Source: Agaribacillus aureus
GTDB taxonomy: Bacteria; Bacteroidota; Bacteroidia; Cytophagales; Cyclobacteriaceae
Assembly: GCA_030442055.1 (NCBI GenBank)
Contig: JAUJEB010000005.1
Coordinates: forward strand, 434,001 to 498,000
Direction: 5' to 3'
DNA length: 64,000 nucleotides
Part shown: piece by piece, positions 1 to 8,135 of the stretch
Position numbering within the stretch: the first letter of the stretch is position 1
Layout: the number at the start of each line of letters is the position of its first letter
Notes under the pieces: generated by a model
Told to the model about the DNA's origin: nothing
The model's input: the letters and a program-made list of their open reading frames with translations, nothing else
The model's database searches: none
Translations under genes and position numbers: made by a program

Positions 1-163
1 ATGCTGCGCTTACTGGTTGAAGATGTTGGCAAATGACCGCGGTGTGATTGCATAAAGACAGGACTTTGATTATTTATTGGAATTGTGCCAGTGCATGGTC
101 TGATAAATCAGCCCCCTTCCGAAGCCGCTATTTGACCGGGGCCTCCTTTTGTCGTATAATGTA
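1..163. other. window edge, no gene assigned
   Basis: No convincing gene starts here. An open frame entering from the left edge ends with a TAA at 53-55 and another ends at 34-36; either could be the tail of an upstream gene, but too little is present to judge. The rest is the leader of the sigma factor gene. Confidence 0.4.
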
Positions 164-745
164 ATGAACATGGGATCACTATCTGAAACGGAAATCATTA
201 CAAGGGCAAAGAGCGGGGATACTCGCGCATTTAGAATACTGGTGGAACGATACCAATCCATGATGTTTTCCGTGTCCTGCCGGTTCTTAGATAAGGACGA
301 GGCCGAGGATATAGTGCAGGAGGCCTTTATCCGGCTTTGGAAGAATCTTCACAAATACAGACCGGGTATTAAACTGACTACGTGGCTATACCGGATTGTC
401 ACTAATCTTTGCCTGGATCAGCTGAAGTCAAAGCATCGTAGAAACCGGTTCAGAAGAGCAGATATTACTGAAATAGATGCTGTGAAAGATCATTCAACGC
501 CTGATAAGGAACTAGAGGGTCGTGAGCTTTTACAATACGTGTTACAATTAGCCCAAAGCCTGACGCCTAAACAACGAGCCGTTTTCATATTGCGCGATCT
601 GGAGGGACTTTCAAGCGATGAGGTATGTGAAGTGTTATCCATGAAGGCAGGCAATGTTAAAAGTAATCTCTACTACGCGCGAAAAGCCCTGCACGAGAAA
701 TTAAAACAGTATTTTGAAGTAAAAGAAAGACGATTGTTGTTATGA
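164..745 (+). CDS. ECF-family RNA polymerase sigma factor
   Basis: A 193-residue sigma-70 family ECF factor, which would direct RNA polymerase to a small regulon. Region 2 lies at about residues 24-90 (motif DEAEDIVQEAFIRLWK) and region 4, the -35-binding helix-turn-helix, at about 125-180 (LTPKQRAVFILRDLEGLS). No extra C-terminal domain is present. The frame is open from a TTG at 149, but ATG 164 (or 170) is the more natural start. The stop codon overlaps the ATG of the next gene (ATGA at 742-745), so the sigma factor and its zinc-finger anti-sigma are translationally coupled. ECF genes usually autoregulate, but no promoter match was identified here. The family call is firm; the stimulus and regulon are unknown. 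Confidence 0.9.
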   Translation: MNMGSLSETEIITRAKSGDTRAFRILVERYQSMMFSVSCRFLDKDEAEDIVQEAFIRLWKNLHKYRPGIKLTTWLYRIVTNLCLDQLKSKHRRNRFRRADITEIDAVKDHSTPDKELEGRELLQYVLQLAQSLTPKQRAVFILRDLEGLSSDEVCEVLSMKAGNVKSNLYYARKALHEKLKQYFEVKERRLLL

Positions 746-1323
746 ATTGCGATAAGGTAAAACAAAACATTTACGGTTACGATGAGTTGACCGAAACAGA
801 GAAAGGATCGCTGCATGATCATATAGCTCAATGTAATTCATGCGCCTTGTTATTCAGGGAAATGCAGCAACAACGCGCGCTTTTTAGAAAAGCCTCGCAA
901 TGGAAAGATCTTCCGCCAAACCCCGACCGGTTGACGCAAAACGTTATGTCTTCCATAAAAACTCCCGCGGGAAGGAAGGTCAGACCGGTGGGTGAGATGA
1001 TCGATCGGATCAATTTGGTACCGCTGCGGTTGGCGTTAACTTCCTTGTCGTTTTTTCTAATCATCTTTTTTGTCTCGGAGTATAATATGACCCAAAGTAC
1101 ATCACGCTATAACAAATCATATAGTGAGACATTGTTGAGCGAAAAAAAGGAAGCTTTAGATTCCGGACGTTTGGTGGAGAGGTTAAAACAAAAAAAAAGA
1201 CCAACGCCATTCACCTCATTTTATGATTGTATAAAGCGCTGCGGGTTAGCGGATTGGCAATATTTATGTGAAGAATGCAAGATCAAATTCCAAAAACTAG
1301 TAAAAAAATATGAAAACAGTTAA
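742..1323 (+). CDS. zinc-finger transmembrane anti-sigma factor
   Basis: A 193-residue anti-sigma factor that should hold the upstream ECF sigma factor at the inner membrane. The cytoplasmic N-terminus carries the ZAS/HC2 pattern H27-x3-C31-x2-C34 with an additional Cys at position 3. A single membrane helix spans about 95-112. The exported tail is basic and ends in two cysteine pairs (C163/C167 and C176/C179), unusual for this family, which could bind a metal or act as a disulfide switch (inference). The gene overlaps the sigma gene by 4 nt and the following lipoprotein gene by 14 nt, so the three form one tightly coupled operon. What it senses is unknown. Confidence 0.8.
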   Translation: MNCDKVKQNIYGYDELTETEKGSLHDHIAQCNSCALLFREMQQQRALFRKASQWKDLPPNPDRLTQNVMSSIKTPAGRKVRPVGEMIDRINLVPLRLALTSLSFFLIIFFVSEYNMTQSTSRYNKSYSETLLSEKKEALDSGRLVERLKQKKRPTPFTSFYDCIKRCGLADWQYLCEECKIKFQKLVKKYENS

Positions 1324-2362
1324 GCATTGGATTGTAATTATTGGGGTAATTTGTTTGTTCTCCTCATGCCAGGAACGGAACATTTTAACTGAAACCGTAG
1401 TACACCCTGACGGATCGCTTGACCGGGTCATCACATTGGAAGATTTCAGCAAATCAGCGATCAATCGGAATCGATTTGGCATCAGCCCAAAATCTGGATG
1501 GGAAATTGAGCTTGACAGCATCAAGTCCAAGAATGATTCCTCGAAATTAGGCAAGAAAAAAAAGCTGGTTATCCGTTTTCGAAAACACTTTTCCTCGGCC
1601 CAGGAGTCCAATGAAGAATTAAATACTTCGGTTGATACGCTTTTTACCATCAAGTCCACTTTTGAAAAGCGATTCAGGTGGTTTTATACGTACTTATACT
1701 ATTCAGATACCTACGGCGCTATTGACCGGTTTAAGTATGTTTCACAGGAGGATTACTTTACACAGGAAGACTATGCTTTCATTGACCGTCTTCCGGCGGA
1801 AGGTAAGGAAATTTCAAAGGCCGACAAGCTTTTTGACGAATATCTACATGATAAAATAGGTGATGAATATGCGGTGCATGGCATTTTTGAAGAGCAATAT
1901 CATATACTGACTTCTTTGATGGAGTCGTATAAGCTTGAAAGCCGGTGGTTTGATACACTATCCAAACATAAGGAATCGCTTTTGGATCTTGCAAAAATGG
2001 ATGATGTTGACGACGACATTGTCCTGATCGTGGCTGACCGCCTCGGCATACCCTTGCCTTATCCGCAAGCCAAAAAGGATTATGAATTGCTCAATAAGGA
2101 CTATGAAAGAAGAATAAATTTTATGACCGGTTTTATCAGTTTCACCCATAGTACCAACATGCCCTGGCAGGTTATCAGAACCAATGCGGATTCAGTTTCA
2201 GGTTCCAACCTTTTCTGGCGACCACCGGTAATAAAATACATGCTTAAAGATTATGAAATGTATGCCGAGTCCAGAAAGATCAATTACTGGGCTGTTGCGG
2301 TTTCGATACTGGTGGTGATGTTAACGATTTTTTTAATAGTTAAGAAAGGGAGAAGGGTATGA
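1310..2362 (+). CDS. hypothetical lipoprotein with C-terminal membrane helix
   Basis: 350 residues, family not recognised. The N-terminus is a lipoprotein signal peptide with lipobox FSSC (C20). The body is charged and Tyr-rich, with no recognisable enzyme motif. A strong hydrophobic segment near residues 326-343 is followed by KKGRR, so the protein seems to have both a lipid anchor and a C-terminal helix whose basic end would face the cytoplasm. It overlaps the anti-sigma gene by 14 nt and is the third gene of that operon. A role as the periplasmic sensor or partner of the anti-sigma factor is plausible but is inferred only from the context. Confidence 0.7.
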   Translation: MKTVKHWIVIIGVICLFSSCQERNILTETVVHPDGSLDRVITLEDFSKSAINRNRFGISPKSGWEIELDSIKSKNDSSKLGKKKKLVIRFRKHFSSAQESNEELNTSVDTLFTIKSTFEKRFRWFYTYLYYSDTYGAIDRFKYVSQEDYFTQEDYAFIDRLPAEGKEISKADKLFDEYLHDKIGDEYAVHGIFEEQYHILTSLMESYKLESRWFDTLSKHKESLLDLAKMDDVDDDIVLIVADRLGIPLPYPQAKKDYELLNKDYERRINFMTGFISFTHSTNMPWQVIRTNADSVSGSNLFWRPPVIKYMLKDYEMYAESRKINYWAVAVSILVVMLTIFLIVKKGRRV

Positions 2363-2456
2363 AACACTGACCCTGAATAGCAGCCTTCCGTGGTTCAGAT
2401 TAAAATGCATATTTTTGAAGTATGTTGCTTTAACCATAATGACCTGACATAATTAC

Positions 2457-3272
2457 TCACAATGTATATTTCCCCAGCCCTTTCCTGAAATTACGGCTGC
2501 CTTTCAGCCGTTTTCCCGAGGCAAGGATGAGAAAGAAATCCCCGTTAAAATAGGGCTCCAGGGTTTTTACATATTTCATGTTTACAATAAAAGACTTGTG
2601 GATCCTAAGAAAGCTTTGCCCCGGAAGTTTTTGTTCCATGGTTTTAAGACTTTCTTTCACAATATGTGTTTTTTCTCCGGTGTGAATTTTTATATAGGAA
2701 TCATATCCTTCCAGGTATTGAATTTCCTCCAGGGGTACAAAATGGATTTTACCATCCGCTTTGATCGTTAATTTATTGGAAAAGGTAGCTTGTTCAGCAT
2801 GGCGATTCCTGACGACATAAGTGTCGGTATCATGTTTGTGGTTTTGGAAATAGTCTTTGAGCAGCGATTCCATTTTATGCTGAAACCTCTTGAAAGTGGA
2901 AAGTTGTAAAATGGATTTGGCGTATTCCAAAGATTCATAAAAGCGCTTGTTGGTAAAGGGTTTTAGTAAATAATCAATAGCGTGGTGCTCGAAGGCTTTT
3001 AGCGCAAACTGATCGTAGGCAGTGGTGAAAATCACCGCCGGTCGCAGGTGGTTATCTAAGCTGTTGAGCACCTCAAATCCATTAATTTCCGGCATTTGTA
3101 TATCGAGGAAAATAAGGTCAGGATGGTGTTTGTATATGTTTTCAATAGCTTTCAAACCATCTTCACACATGGCCACCAATTCGAAGGCAGGTACAGCTTC
3201 CAATAACAACTTAATGCCCTCCCGCGCCTGTTTTTCATCGTCAATAACAATTACCCGAATTGGCTTTAACAT
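2457..3272 (-). CDS. LytTR-family response regulator
   Basis: A 271-residue response regulator. The receiver domain (about 5-120) has the acidic pocket D11-D12, phosphoacceptor D57 in LDIQMP and the conserved K104 in LLKPF. A linker leads to a LytTR DNA-binding domain at about 168-268 (IQYLEGYDSYIKIHTGEKTHIVKESL and RIHKSFIVN as recognisable stretches). Only 4 nt separate it from the upstream LytS-type kinase gene on the same strand, so the two form a two-component pair. LytTR proteins bind pairs of direct repeats; no target site was identified. Family call is secure, target genes unknown; the adjacent exported protein gene (4435-5154) is a candidate. Confidence 0.93.
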   Translation of the reverse strand: MLKPIRVIVIDDEKQAREGIKLLLEAVPAFELVAMCEDGLKAIENIYKHHPDLIFLDIQMPEINGFEVLNSLDNHLRPAVIFTTAYDQFALKAFEHHAIDYLLKPFTNKRFYESLEYAKSILQLSTFKRFQHKMESLLKDYFQNHKHDTDTYVVRNRHAEQATFSNKLTIKADGKIHFVPLEEIQYLEGYDSYIKIHTGEKTHIVKESLKTMEQKLPGQSFLRIHKSFIVNMKYVKTLEPYFNGDFFLILASGKRLKGSRNFRKGLGKYTL

Positions 3273-3276
3273 CTTC

Positions 3277-4350
3277 TTATTTTACTTTTTGATAAAATGG
3301 GATTTCAATTTCAGCCTGTACCCCGTTGTTCAAATTTACGAGGTCGAATTTACTGTCGCTTTTGTAAATTTGTGTCAGCCGGTTGATGGAATTGCTGAGG
3401 CCAATGCCGTAATTACGCGTTAACGGTTTAGCGGAATCCAGCACGGGCCCGCTATTAAAAACCCTGATTTGTAGTCTTTCACTGATTTTTTTGGCGGCTA
3501 TTTTTATTTCAGCCTTGCCTAAAATTTTTGATATCCCATGCTTAAACGCATTTTCAACCAACGGCTGAAGTATAAAATTAGGCACCATCGCCAGTCTGGT
3601 ACTTTCCGGAATATCGTAATGTATGAAAAGCCTGTCTTCAAATCGCATCGATTCTATGTTCAGGTATTTCTCCAGTAATGCCAATTCCTCTTCCAGTGTT
3701 ATCAATTGATGATTTTCCCTTTCCAGGGACATGCGTAAAAGGTCACTTAACCCCGCGATCATGTTAATGGCTTTTTCATTTTCCCCTTTTCGGACCAACA
3801 TGGATATGACATTGTTGGCGTTAAAAAGGAAATGTGGGCGAAGTTGCATTTTTAAAGTTTGGAGCTGAGCCTTAGCCAATTGTGTTTCCAATGCGGCATT
3901 TCGAAGGCTTTGCTCTCTGTACTTATTATAAACCTCGATAACAAACAGAACGATCAACACGACACCTGAAATTATAAAGGCTTCGACGAAGTAAAATAGG
4001 GTAATTCCGGAAAGAAAATCGGCAAATCCTTTGAGGGGTTCGTTTTTCAATAACCAAAAACTAAGATAGAAAAGTGTCCACGAGAGCATTACTTTTATCG
4101 ATCCTAACAACAAGCTGGAACCCGCCAGAAACAGAAACCGCTTCCAAAGCGATAGTTTATCAGACCAGTTAAAAAGGAAATTGAGTGGGAAAGTCAGCAA
4201 TATCCAGATTAGGTAGCCGGGTAAATGGTACAGCCACAGGGTTTCATCATTGGCCGTCAGTGACTCAATTTTCTTCAGGGAGTCGACTACCATGAATAAG
4301 ATCCAAAAAATAATAATGAGCGTCGTTTTATTCCACTTGAATCGCATCAT
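3277..4350 (-). CDS. LytS/YehU-type membrane sensor histidine kinase
   Basis: 357 residues. Four hydrophobic segments occupy about residues 10-135, with short loops, so there is no large extracytoplasmic sensor domain. A coiled linker leads to the His_kinase domain with phosphoacceptor H173 in RPHFLFN and the ATPase part with N-box (PLVENAFKHG, about 290) and the glycine motif NYGIGLSN. It phosphorylates the LytTR regulator encoded 4 nt downstream. The short N-terminal part suggests that it senses the membrane or a membrane partner; the signal is unknown. Confidence 0.92.
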   Translation of the reverse strand: MMRFKWNKTTLIIIFWILFMVVDSLKKIESLTANDETLWLYHLPGYLIWILLTFPLNFLFNWSDKLSLWKRFLFLAGSSLLLGSIKVMLSWTLFYLSFWLLKNEPLKGFADFLSGITLFYFVEAFIISGVVLIVLFVIEVYNKYREQSLRNAALETQLAKAQLQTLKMQLRPHFLFNANNVISMLVRKGENEKAINMIAGLSDLLRMSLERENHQLITLEEELALLEKYLNIESMRFEDRLFIHYDIPESTRLAMVPNFILQPLVENAFKHGISKILGKAEIKIAAKKISERLQIRVFNSGPVLDSAKPLTRNYGIGLSNSINRLTQIYKSDSKFDLVNLNNGVQAEIEIPFYQKVK

Positions 4351-4434
4351 ATTTAAAAATAGCGATTTCCGAAGAGATGCAGGCCCTTCGGAAATCTTTA
4401 TTCATTTAATAAAACAACAACACTAATTTCATTT

Positions 4435-5154
4435 TCAATTTTCGGTTGCCGCAGTTTTGTCATCGCCGACAATAATTTTCTTAAGTTTTCCATCCAGCCA
4501 TGGCAACCAGAACGGGATCCATTCCTGGTTAAAGGAGGTAGTCATCGCCCTCACCGGTTGCCTGTCAAAAGTTTCTTTGGCCTGTTTCATTAATTGAATG
4601 GCGGCCACCAGCTCCGCGTAGGTCGCTTCCGTTTTGCGGCCTATTTCGGTGGCGACAAAGACCTTCATCACAGGGCTGTCCGGTGATAATGCCAGGGCTT
4701 TTTTTCGCTCTTTATCCGATAGTGCTTTTAGTTTGGTAGCACTGTCCTTATCCCTGGCTGAACCTTGTCTAAAATCGTAGATCAAGGATTGTAAGGCATG
4801 GAAATCGGAATTAAGGTGGTCGGTTACCTCTGCTTTGGCCAGCGCTCTTGCCGTACCGAGATACTTTTCCGATCGATCGAGTAGTTCTGCCGGATCCAGG
4901 TGTGCCGGATAATTTTCTTTCCCTTTTAACATATTCATTTGCGTACATTGATAAGCCGCCCAAAAGTTGGGAAGCCACTCTTTCGGATATTTTTTAGTCA
5001 ACGCTTCCATACTTTCCAGGCCCTTTAATTGTTCTGCAGGGGTCTTTGCCATTTCGTGAAGATTTAAGGCTCCGGCTATCTCCGATTGAAATGATTGTCC
5101 AAAGGCTGTACCGGCCAATAACAATCCGAGTATAGGTATAATGAGTTTTTTCAT
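4435..5154 (-). CDS. exported TPR-like protein of unknown function
   Basis: 239 residues with a signal peptide ending near residue 20 (LLAGTAFGQ). The mature part is alpha-helical, rich in Ala, Lys and Glu, with TPR-like spacing (for example WLPNFWAAYQCTQ and DRSEKYLGTARALAKA). It lies 84 nt upstream of the LytS/LytTR pair on the same strand and may be cotranscribed with it. No catalytic motif is visible. It resembles the short helical-repeat proteins often found in Bacteroidota periplasms; no function can be given. Confidence 0.7.
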   Translation of the reverse strand: MKKLIIPILGLLLAGTAFGQSFQSEIAGALNLHEMAKTPAEQLKGLESMEALTKKYPKEWLPNFWAAYQCTQMNMLKGKENYPAHLDPAELLDRSEKYLGTARALAKAEVTDHLNSDFHALQSLIYDFRQGSARDKDSATKLKALSDKERKKALALSPDSPVMKVFVATEIGRKTEATYAELVAAIQLMKQAKETFDRQPVRAMTTSFNQEWIPFWLPWLDGKLKKIIVGDDKTAATEN

Positions 5155-5406
5155 GGTTCTTATTTTTAGAGTTGTTTTATGTTGTGGTCAAAATAATGGG
5201 GTAATCGTAGCGTGTACAACCAAAATTTGGTGAAGCGTATTAAAACGTAAGGCAAAGGAATATAACTTCAGCATTTGATAGGATCCGGTGGGAGTCGGAA
5301 CGCTTATTAGTTTAAATGGAGTTCATGAAAAATATCGTAATTATGCTTAGCTTTATATATTATTCGATCCGATATTTTTAATCGCTTTTATCACAAAATC
5401 AAGATC

Positions 5407-6231
5407 ATGCATTCAATCAAACTTTTTCTTCCGGTAATTTTTTCTATAGGAATAATAGTGGCTTCATGTACCAGTAAAGATCCTGGGAAACGCATCTTAA
5501 GAGCCGCTGTTGACGCTGATGAACTTCCATCGCTGAAAGATAAAAAAGTGCTGATGGTTTACGGTGGATGGCCCGGGCATAAGCCGAAAGAATTCACCGA
5601 AAAAATCAGTGAGTTGTTAAAAAAAGAAGGGGCAATTGTTACTGTTTCCGATAGTGTGGATGTTTACGCTGACAAATCTATTATGTCGTCAGTTGATTTA
5701 ATCATACAATCCATTACGATGGACAAAATCAATAAGGAGCAAATAGAAGGTTTGGTAAAGGCGGTGAAAGGTGGGGTGGGTTTTGCCGGTACCCATGGTG
5801 GTTTTTGCGATGCCTTCCGGGAAAACACAACTTATCAGTATATGACAGGAGGACAATTTGTGGCGCATCCCGGTGGCCAGATTAAATACACGGTAAATAT
5901 CCTGGATAAAAATGACCTGATCACCCGGGGATTTGATGACTTTGATACTAAAACCGAGCAATATTATATGCATGTAGATCCCAATGTAAAAGTGCTGGCT
6001 ACCACTACTTTTGATGGGAAGCATGATGACTGGATCGAAGGAGCTATTATGCCGGTGATATGGAAAAAATACTTTGCCAAAGGTCGCATTTTTTACCTCG
6101 CGCTGGGCCACAACCCGGAGGAGTTTGATCAGCCTGAAGTACAAAAGCTCTTAATGAATGGCCTAAAATGGGCCAGTGGCAGCAAGTATTTGCCGAAGGA
6201 AGATTGGCTGAACCCCGTTTACCAGGATTGA
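5407..6231 (+). CDS. ThuA-like domain lipoprotein
   Basis: 274 residues: lipobox IVASC (C21), then a ThuA-like fold from about residue 45 to 270. Recognisable family features are the opening VLMVYGGWPGHK, the GxxGFAGTHGG turn near 120, the HPGGQIKY stretch and the late GRIFYLALGHNPE motif, all typical of trehalose-utilization (ThuA) homologues with a class-I glutamine-amidotransferase-like fold. ThuA relatives are linked to 3-keto-disaccharide metabolism in rhizobia, but many exported Bacteroidota copies have no proven activity. The gene stands alone, with the DUF4350-like gene downstream on the same strand. The domain call is firm; the substrate is unknown. Confidence 0.85.
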   Translation: MHSIKLFLPVIFSIGIIVASCTSKDPGKRILRAAVDADELPSLKDKKVLMVYGGWPGHKPKEFTEKISELLKKEGAIVTVSDSVDVYADKSIMSSVDLIIQSITMDKINKEQIEGLVKAVKGGVGFAGTHGGFCDAFRENTTYQYMTGGQFVAHPGGQIKYTVNILDKNDLITRGFDDFDTKTEQYYMHVDPNVKVLATTTFDGKHDDWIEGAIMPVIWKKYFAKGRIFYLALGHNPEEFDQPEVQKLLMNGLKWASGSKYLPKEDWLNPVYQD

Positions 6232-6262
6232 AGACAAACAAATAATAAATTAAGCTTAAAAA

Positions 6263-6298
6263 CCTGGTCGTAGGTTAAGCGAAGCGGTCCTGCGACCC
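6263..6298. repeat. dispersed 36-bp hairpin repeat, copy 1
   Basis: This 36-bp unit recurs at 7623-7658 in the same orientation with 34 of 36 positions identical. Its ends GGTCGTAGG and CCTGCGACC can pair (one G-T wobble) around a short loop, so it is a REP-like palindromic element. The two copies bracket the secreted DUF4350-like gene. Confidence 0.75.
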
Positions 6299-6423
6299 AA
6301 AACCCGACCTTTAATGCACTAATTCAACATACCATTTTGCGTAAGCATCAGGCAAATGTCACCAATTATCGCCATGTTCCAAGCAGCGGGAATACGGATA
6401 AAAATAACGAATACAAATTAGCT

Positions 6424-7362
6424 ATGGCAATAGATTTTAATATATCTCGAAGGTTACTGATTGCATCGTTGCTACTCGCGATATGGACTGGCAGGTTAAA
6501 TGCCCAGCAGGTTGCTGACACCGCCTATATGCCTGAAATTCAGCAACCAGAATACAATTCAGGAGAAGGTCCGATAATTTTTATAGACGAAGGACATCAC
6601 AATTTTCACACAAAAGATGGTCGGTATAGCACTTTTGCCAGCGTGCTGGAAAGGGACGGATATACCGTGAAAGCGTACAAGGGGGAATTTAAATCAACAC
6701 ATCTGGCCACGGGGCGTATTCTTGTGATATCAAATGCATTAAATAAAGTTAATGTTAGTAATTGGTCCTTACCGACGGCATCTGCTTTTACAACAGATGA
6801 AGTTGAAACCGTCAAAACATGGGTGGAGAATGGCGGGAGCCTGTTTTTAATTGCCGACCACATGCCCATGGCTGGTGCTGCCCGGGATTTGGCCGCTGCT
6901 TTTGGGTTTGAATTTACCAATGGCTTTGCCATGGAAAAAGGAAGTGGGTTTGGATCAAAGTTTACCATTAAAGACGGCACCCTGGCCGAAAGCATTGTTA
7001 CCAAAGGCCGCAATGCTGATGAGACCGTGAACCAGGTTGTCACCTTTACCGGCCAGGCTTTTAAGACGCCTAAGCGGGCTACACCAATATTGATCTTTGA
7101 TGACAGGTTTACTAACAAGCTACCCAAAAAGGCCTGGCAGTTTGATAAAGATACCAGGGAGCATGGTATTAAAGGCTGGTCGCAAGGCGCTTATATGAAA
7201 TTTGGCAACGGCAGGGTTGTCATGTCCGGCGAGGCGGCGATGTTTACGGCGCAACTTGCCGGAAGGCATAAAGTTAAGATGGGGATGAATAGTGAAGTAG
7301 CGAAAGAAAATTACAAATTGCTGCTTAATATTATACACTGGCTGGATGGGAGGTTGGATTAG
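6424..7362 (+). CDS. secreted DUF4350-like protein
   Basis: 312 residues from ATG 6424, which begins a normal signal peptide ending near LNAQQ; the frame stays open back to a TTG at 6337 but that would bury the signal peptide, so the shorter start is preferred. After cleavage the protein shows a glutamine-amidotransferase-like Rossmann arrangement: IIFIDEGHHNFH near residue 45, an EVETVKTWVENGGSLFLIAD block near 125-145, and a final GRVVMSGEAAMFTAQ. This organisation matches DUF4350-containing proteins, whose function is not established. The gene is flanked by two direct copies of a 36-bp hairpin repeat, suggesting that the segment may have moved or been bounded by repeats. Not obviously in an operon with the ThuA-like gene. 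Confidence 0.75.
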   Translation: MAIDFNISRRLLIASLLLAIWTGRLNAQQVADTAYMPEIQQPEYNSGEGPIIFIDEGHHNFHTKDGRYSTFASVLERDGYTVKAYKGEFKSTHLATGRILVISNALNKVNVSNWSLPTASAFTTDEVETVKTWVENGGSLFLIADHMPMAGAARDLAAAFGFEFTNGFAMEKGSGFGSKFTIKDGTLAESIVTKGRNADETVNQVVTFTGQAFKTPKRATPILIFDDRFTNKLPKKAWQFDKDTREHGIKGWSQGAYMKFGNGRVVMSGEAAMFTAQLAGRHKVKMGMNSEVAKENYKLLLNIIHWLDGRLD

Positions 7363-7673
7363 GTGGTATCTTTATTGCCAGACCCTCACCAGTTACGTCA
7401 TCACGAATAACGCGTAGGCCTGGGCGGGTGGGTTATGAAGTGATCCTTTAGCGAAAGACTACTGGACCTTGTTTAGCCACACTACTTCTGCACAGGTCAC
7501 GGCAGGCGATTAGCTGAGGGTGGTTGTACCAGCCAAAGGATTGCTTCTTCGCTCGCACACTCGCTTATCGCAATGACGGTAGGTTATGGTAGGCGTTTTC
7601 GGAAAACTATCATTTGAAACTCCCTGGTCGTAGGTTTAGCGAAGTGGTCCTGCGACCCCCAATCGCCCAATGA
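7363..7673. other. repeat-rich intergenic region
   Basis: No gene is seen. The stretch contains one arm (7396-7450) of a long interrupted inverted repeat whose other arm is at 8203-8251, and hairpin repeat copy 2. Base composition is more GC-rich than neighbouring intergenic DNA. Confidence 0.6.
7623..7658. repeat. dispersed 36-bp hairpin repeat, copy 2
   Basis: Same unit and orientation as 6263-6298, differing at two positions in the loop half. The stem GGTCGTAGG/CCTGCGACC is fully kept, which suggests that folding is what is conserved. Confidence 0.75.
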
Positions 7674-7904
7674 CTATTTACTTTTTAAATGCTTCTTCAC
7701 CTCTGTCACCAGGTATTCTGCCTCCACATCCAACGCGTCGGCTAGTTTGAGAAGCGTGTTTAAGGTAGGCTGGCGCTGGCCGCGTTCGTATAATCCTATT
7801 GTCTCTGGATCCAGATCACATAATCCAGCGAGATCTGCTTGTGTTAAACCAATCTTTTTTCTCTCCTTTCTTAGTACAATAGCAAAGGCCTCCTTAACAT
7901 TCAT
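7674..7904 (-). CDS. small XRE-family repressor
   Basis: 76 residues consisting almost entirely of one Cro/C1-type helix-turn-helix (about 8-64: KIGLTQADLAGLCDLDPETI with the recognition helix and GLYERGQRQPTLNTLLKLADAL). No partner domain is present. Size and sequence resemble stand-alone regulators including the controller proteins of restriction-modification systems, but no restriction or methylase gene is adjacent. A 20-bp perfect palindrome and a related shorter dyad lie 9-52 bp upstream of its ATG, so autoregulation is very likely. No divergent gene starts within 500 bp of the palindrome. Confidence 0.88.
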   Translation of the reverse strand: MNVKEAFAIVLRKERKKIGLTQADLAGLCDLDPETIGLYERGQRQPTLNTLLKLADALDVEAEYLVTEVKKHLKSK

Positions 7905-7912
7905 AAGCGAAA

Positions 7913-7956
7913 CTTAGTTATGTACTAAGAATAATTATACTAACTATAGTTAGTAT
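7913..7956. promoter_or_regulatory. probable XRE operator pair
   Basis: The 20-bp perfect palindrome ATACTAACTATAGTTAGTAT occupies 7937-7956. A second dyad, CTTAGT-N5-ACTAAG, occupies 7913-7929 and shares the ACTAA/TTAGT half-site. Both lie immediately upstream of the small XRE gene on the minus strand, the normal position for operators of such a repressor. Direct binding is inferred. Confidence 0.6.
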
Positions 7957-8017
7957 TTACTTTTTTTATTATCTTTGATCATCGGAATTTAACAAGCGTG
8001 ATTGGCACTGGCGCAGA

Positions 8018-8135
8018 TCCTCCGGTCCTGTGCCCCGGTCGTGAAAGAAGACGATGACGAAACGATAGCGTATACCAACGAGATAGGGCTGTTACGAATT
8101 CGCAAATACCATTTAACTCGCACAGGACCGGAGGA
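8018..8135. repeat. 16-bp perfect inverted repeat with 86-bp spacer
   Basis: The arms are TCCTCCGGTCCTGTGC (8018-8033) and its exact reverse complement at 8120-8135; matches continue beyond with two mismatches. The spacer contains no gene. It could form a long cruciform or a structured RNA, or mark the ends of a tiny non-autonomous element. Confidence 0.55.

Noticed and set aside
2-55. Frame entering from the left edge and ending at 55
   Set aside because: Only 17 codons are visible, too few to assign; could be the tail of an upstream gene.
6606-7127. 173-codon minus-strand frame
   Set aside because: Lies entirely antisense to the DUF4350-like gene, without its own start context or recognisable sequence.
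7674-7904. Controller protein of an active restriction-modification system
   Set aside because: No restriction or methyltransferase gene lies on either side; only the regulator type resembles such proteins.
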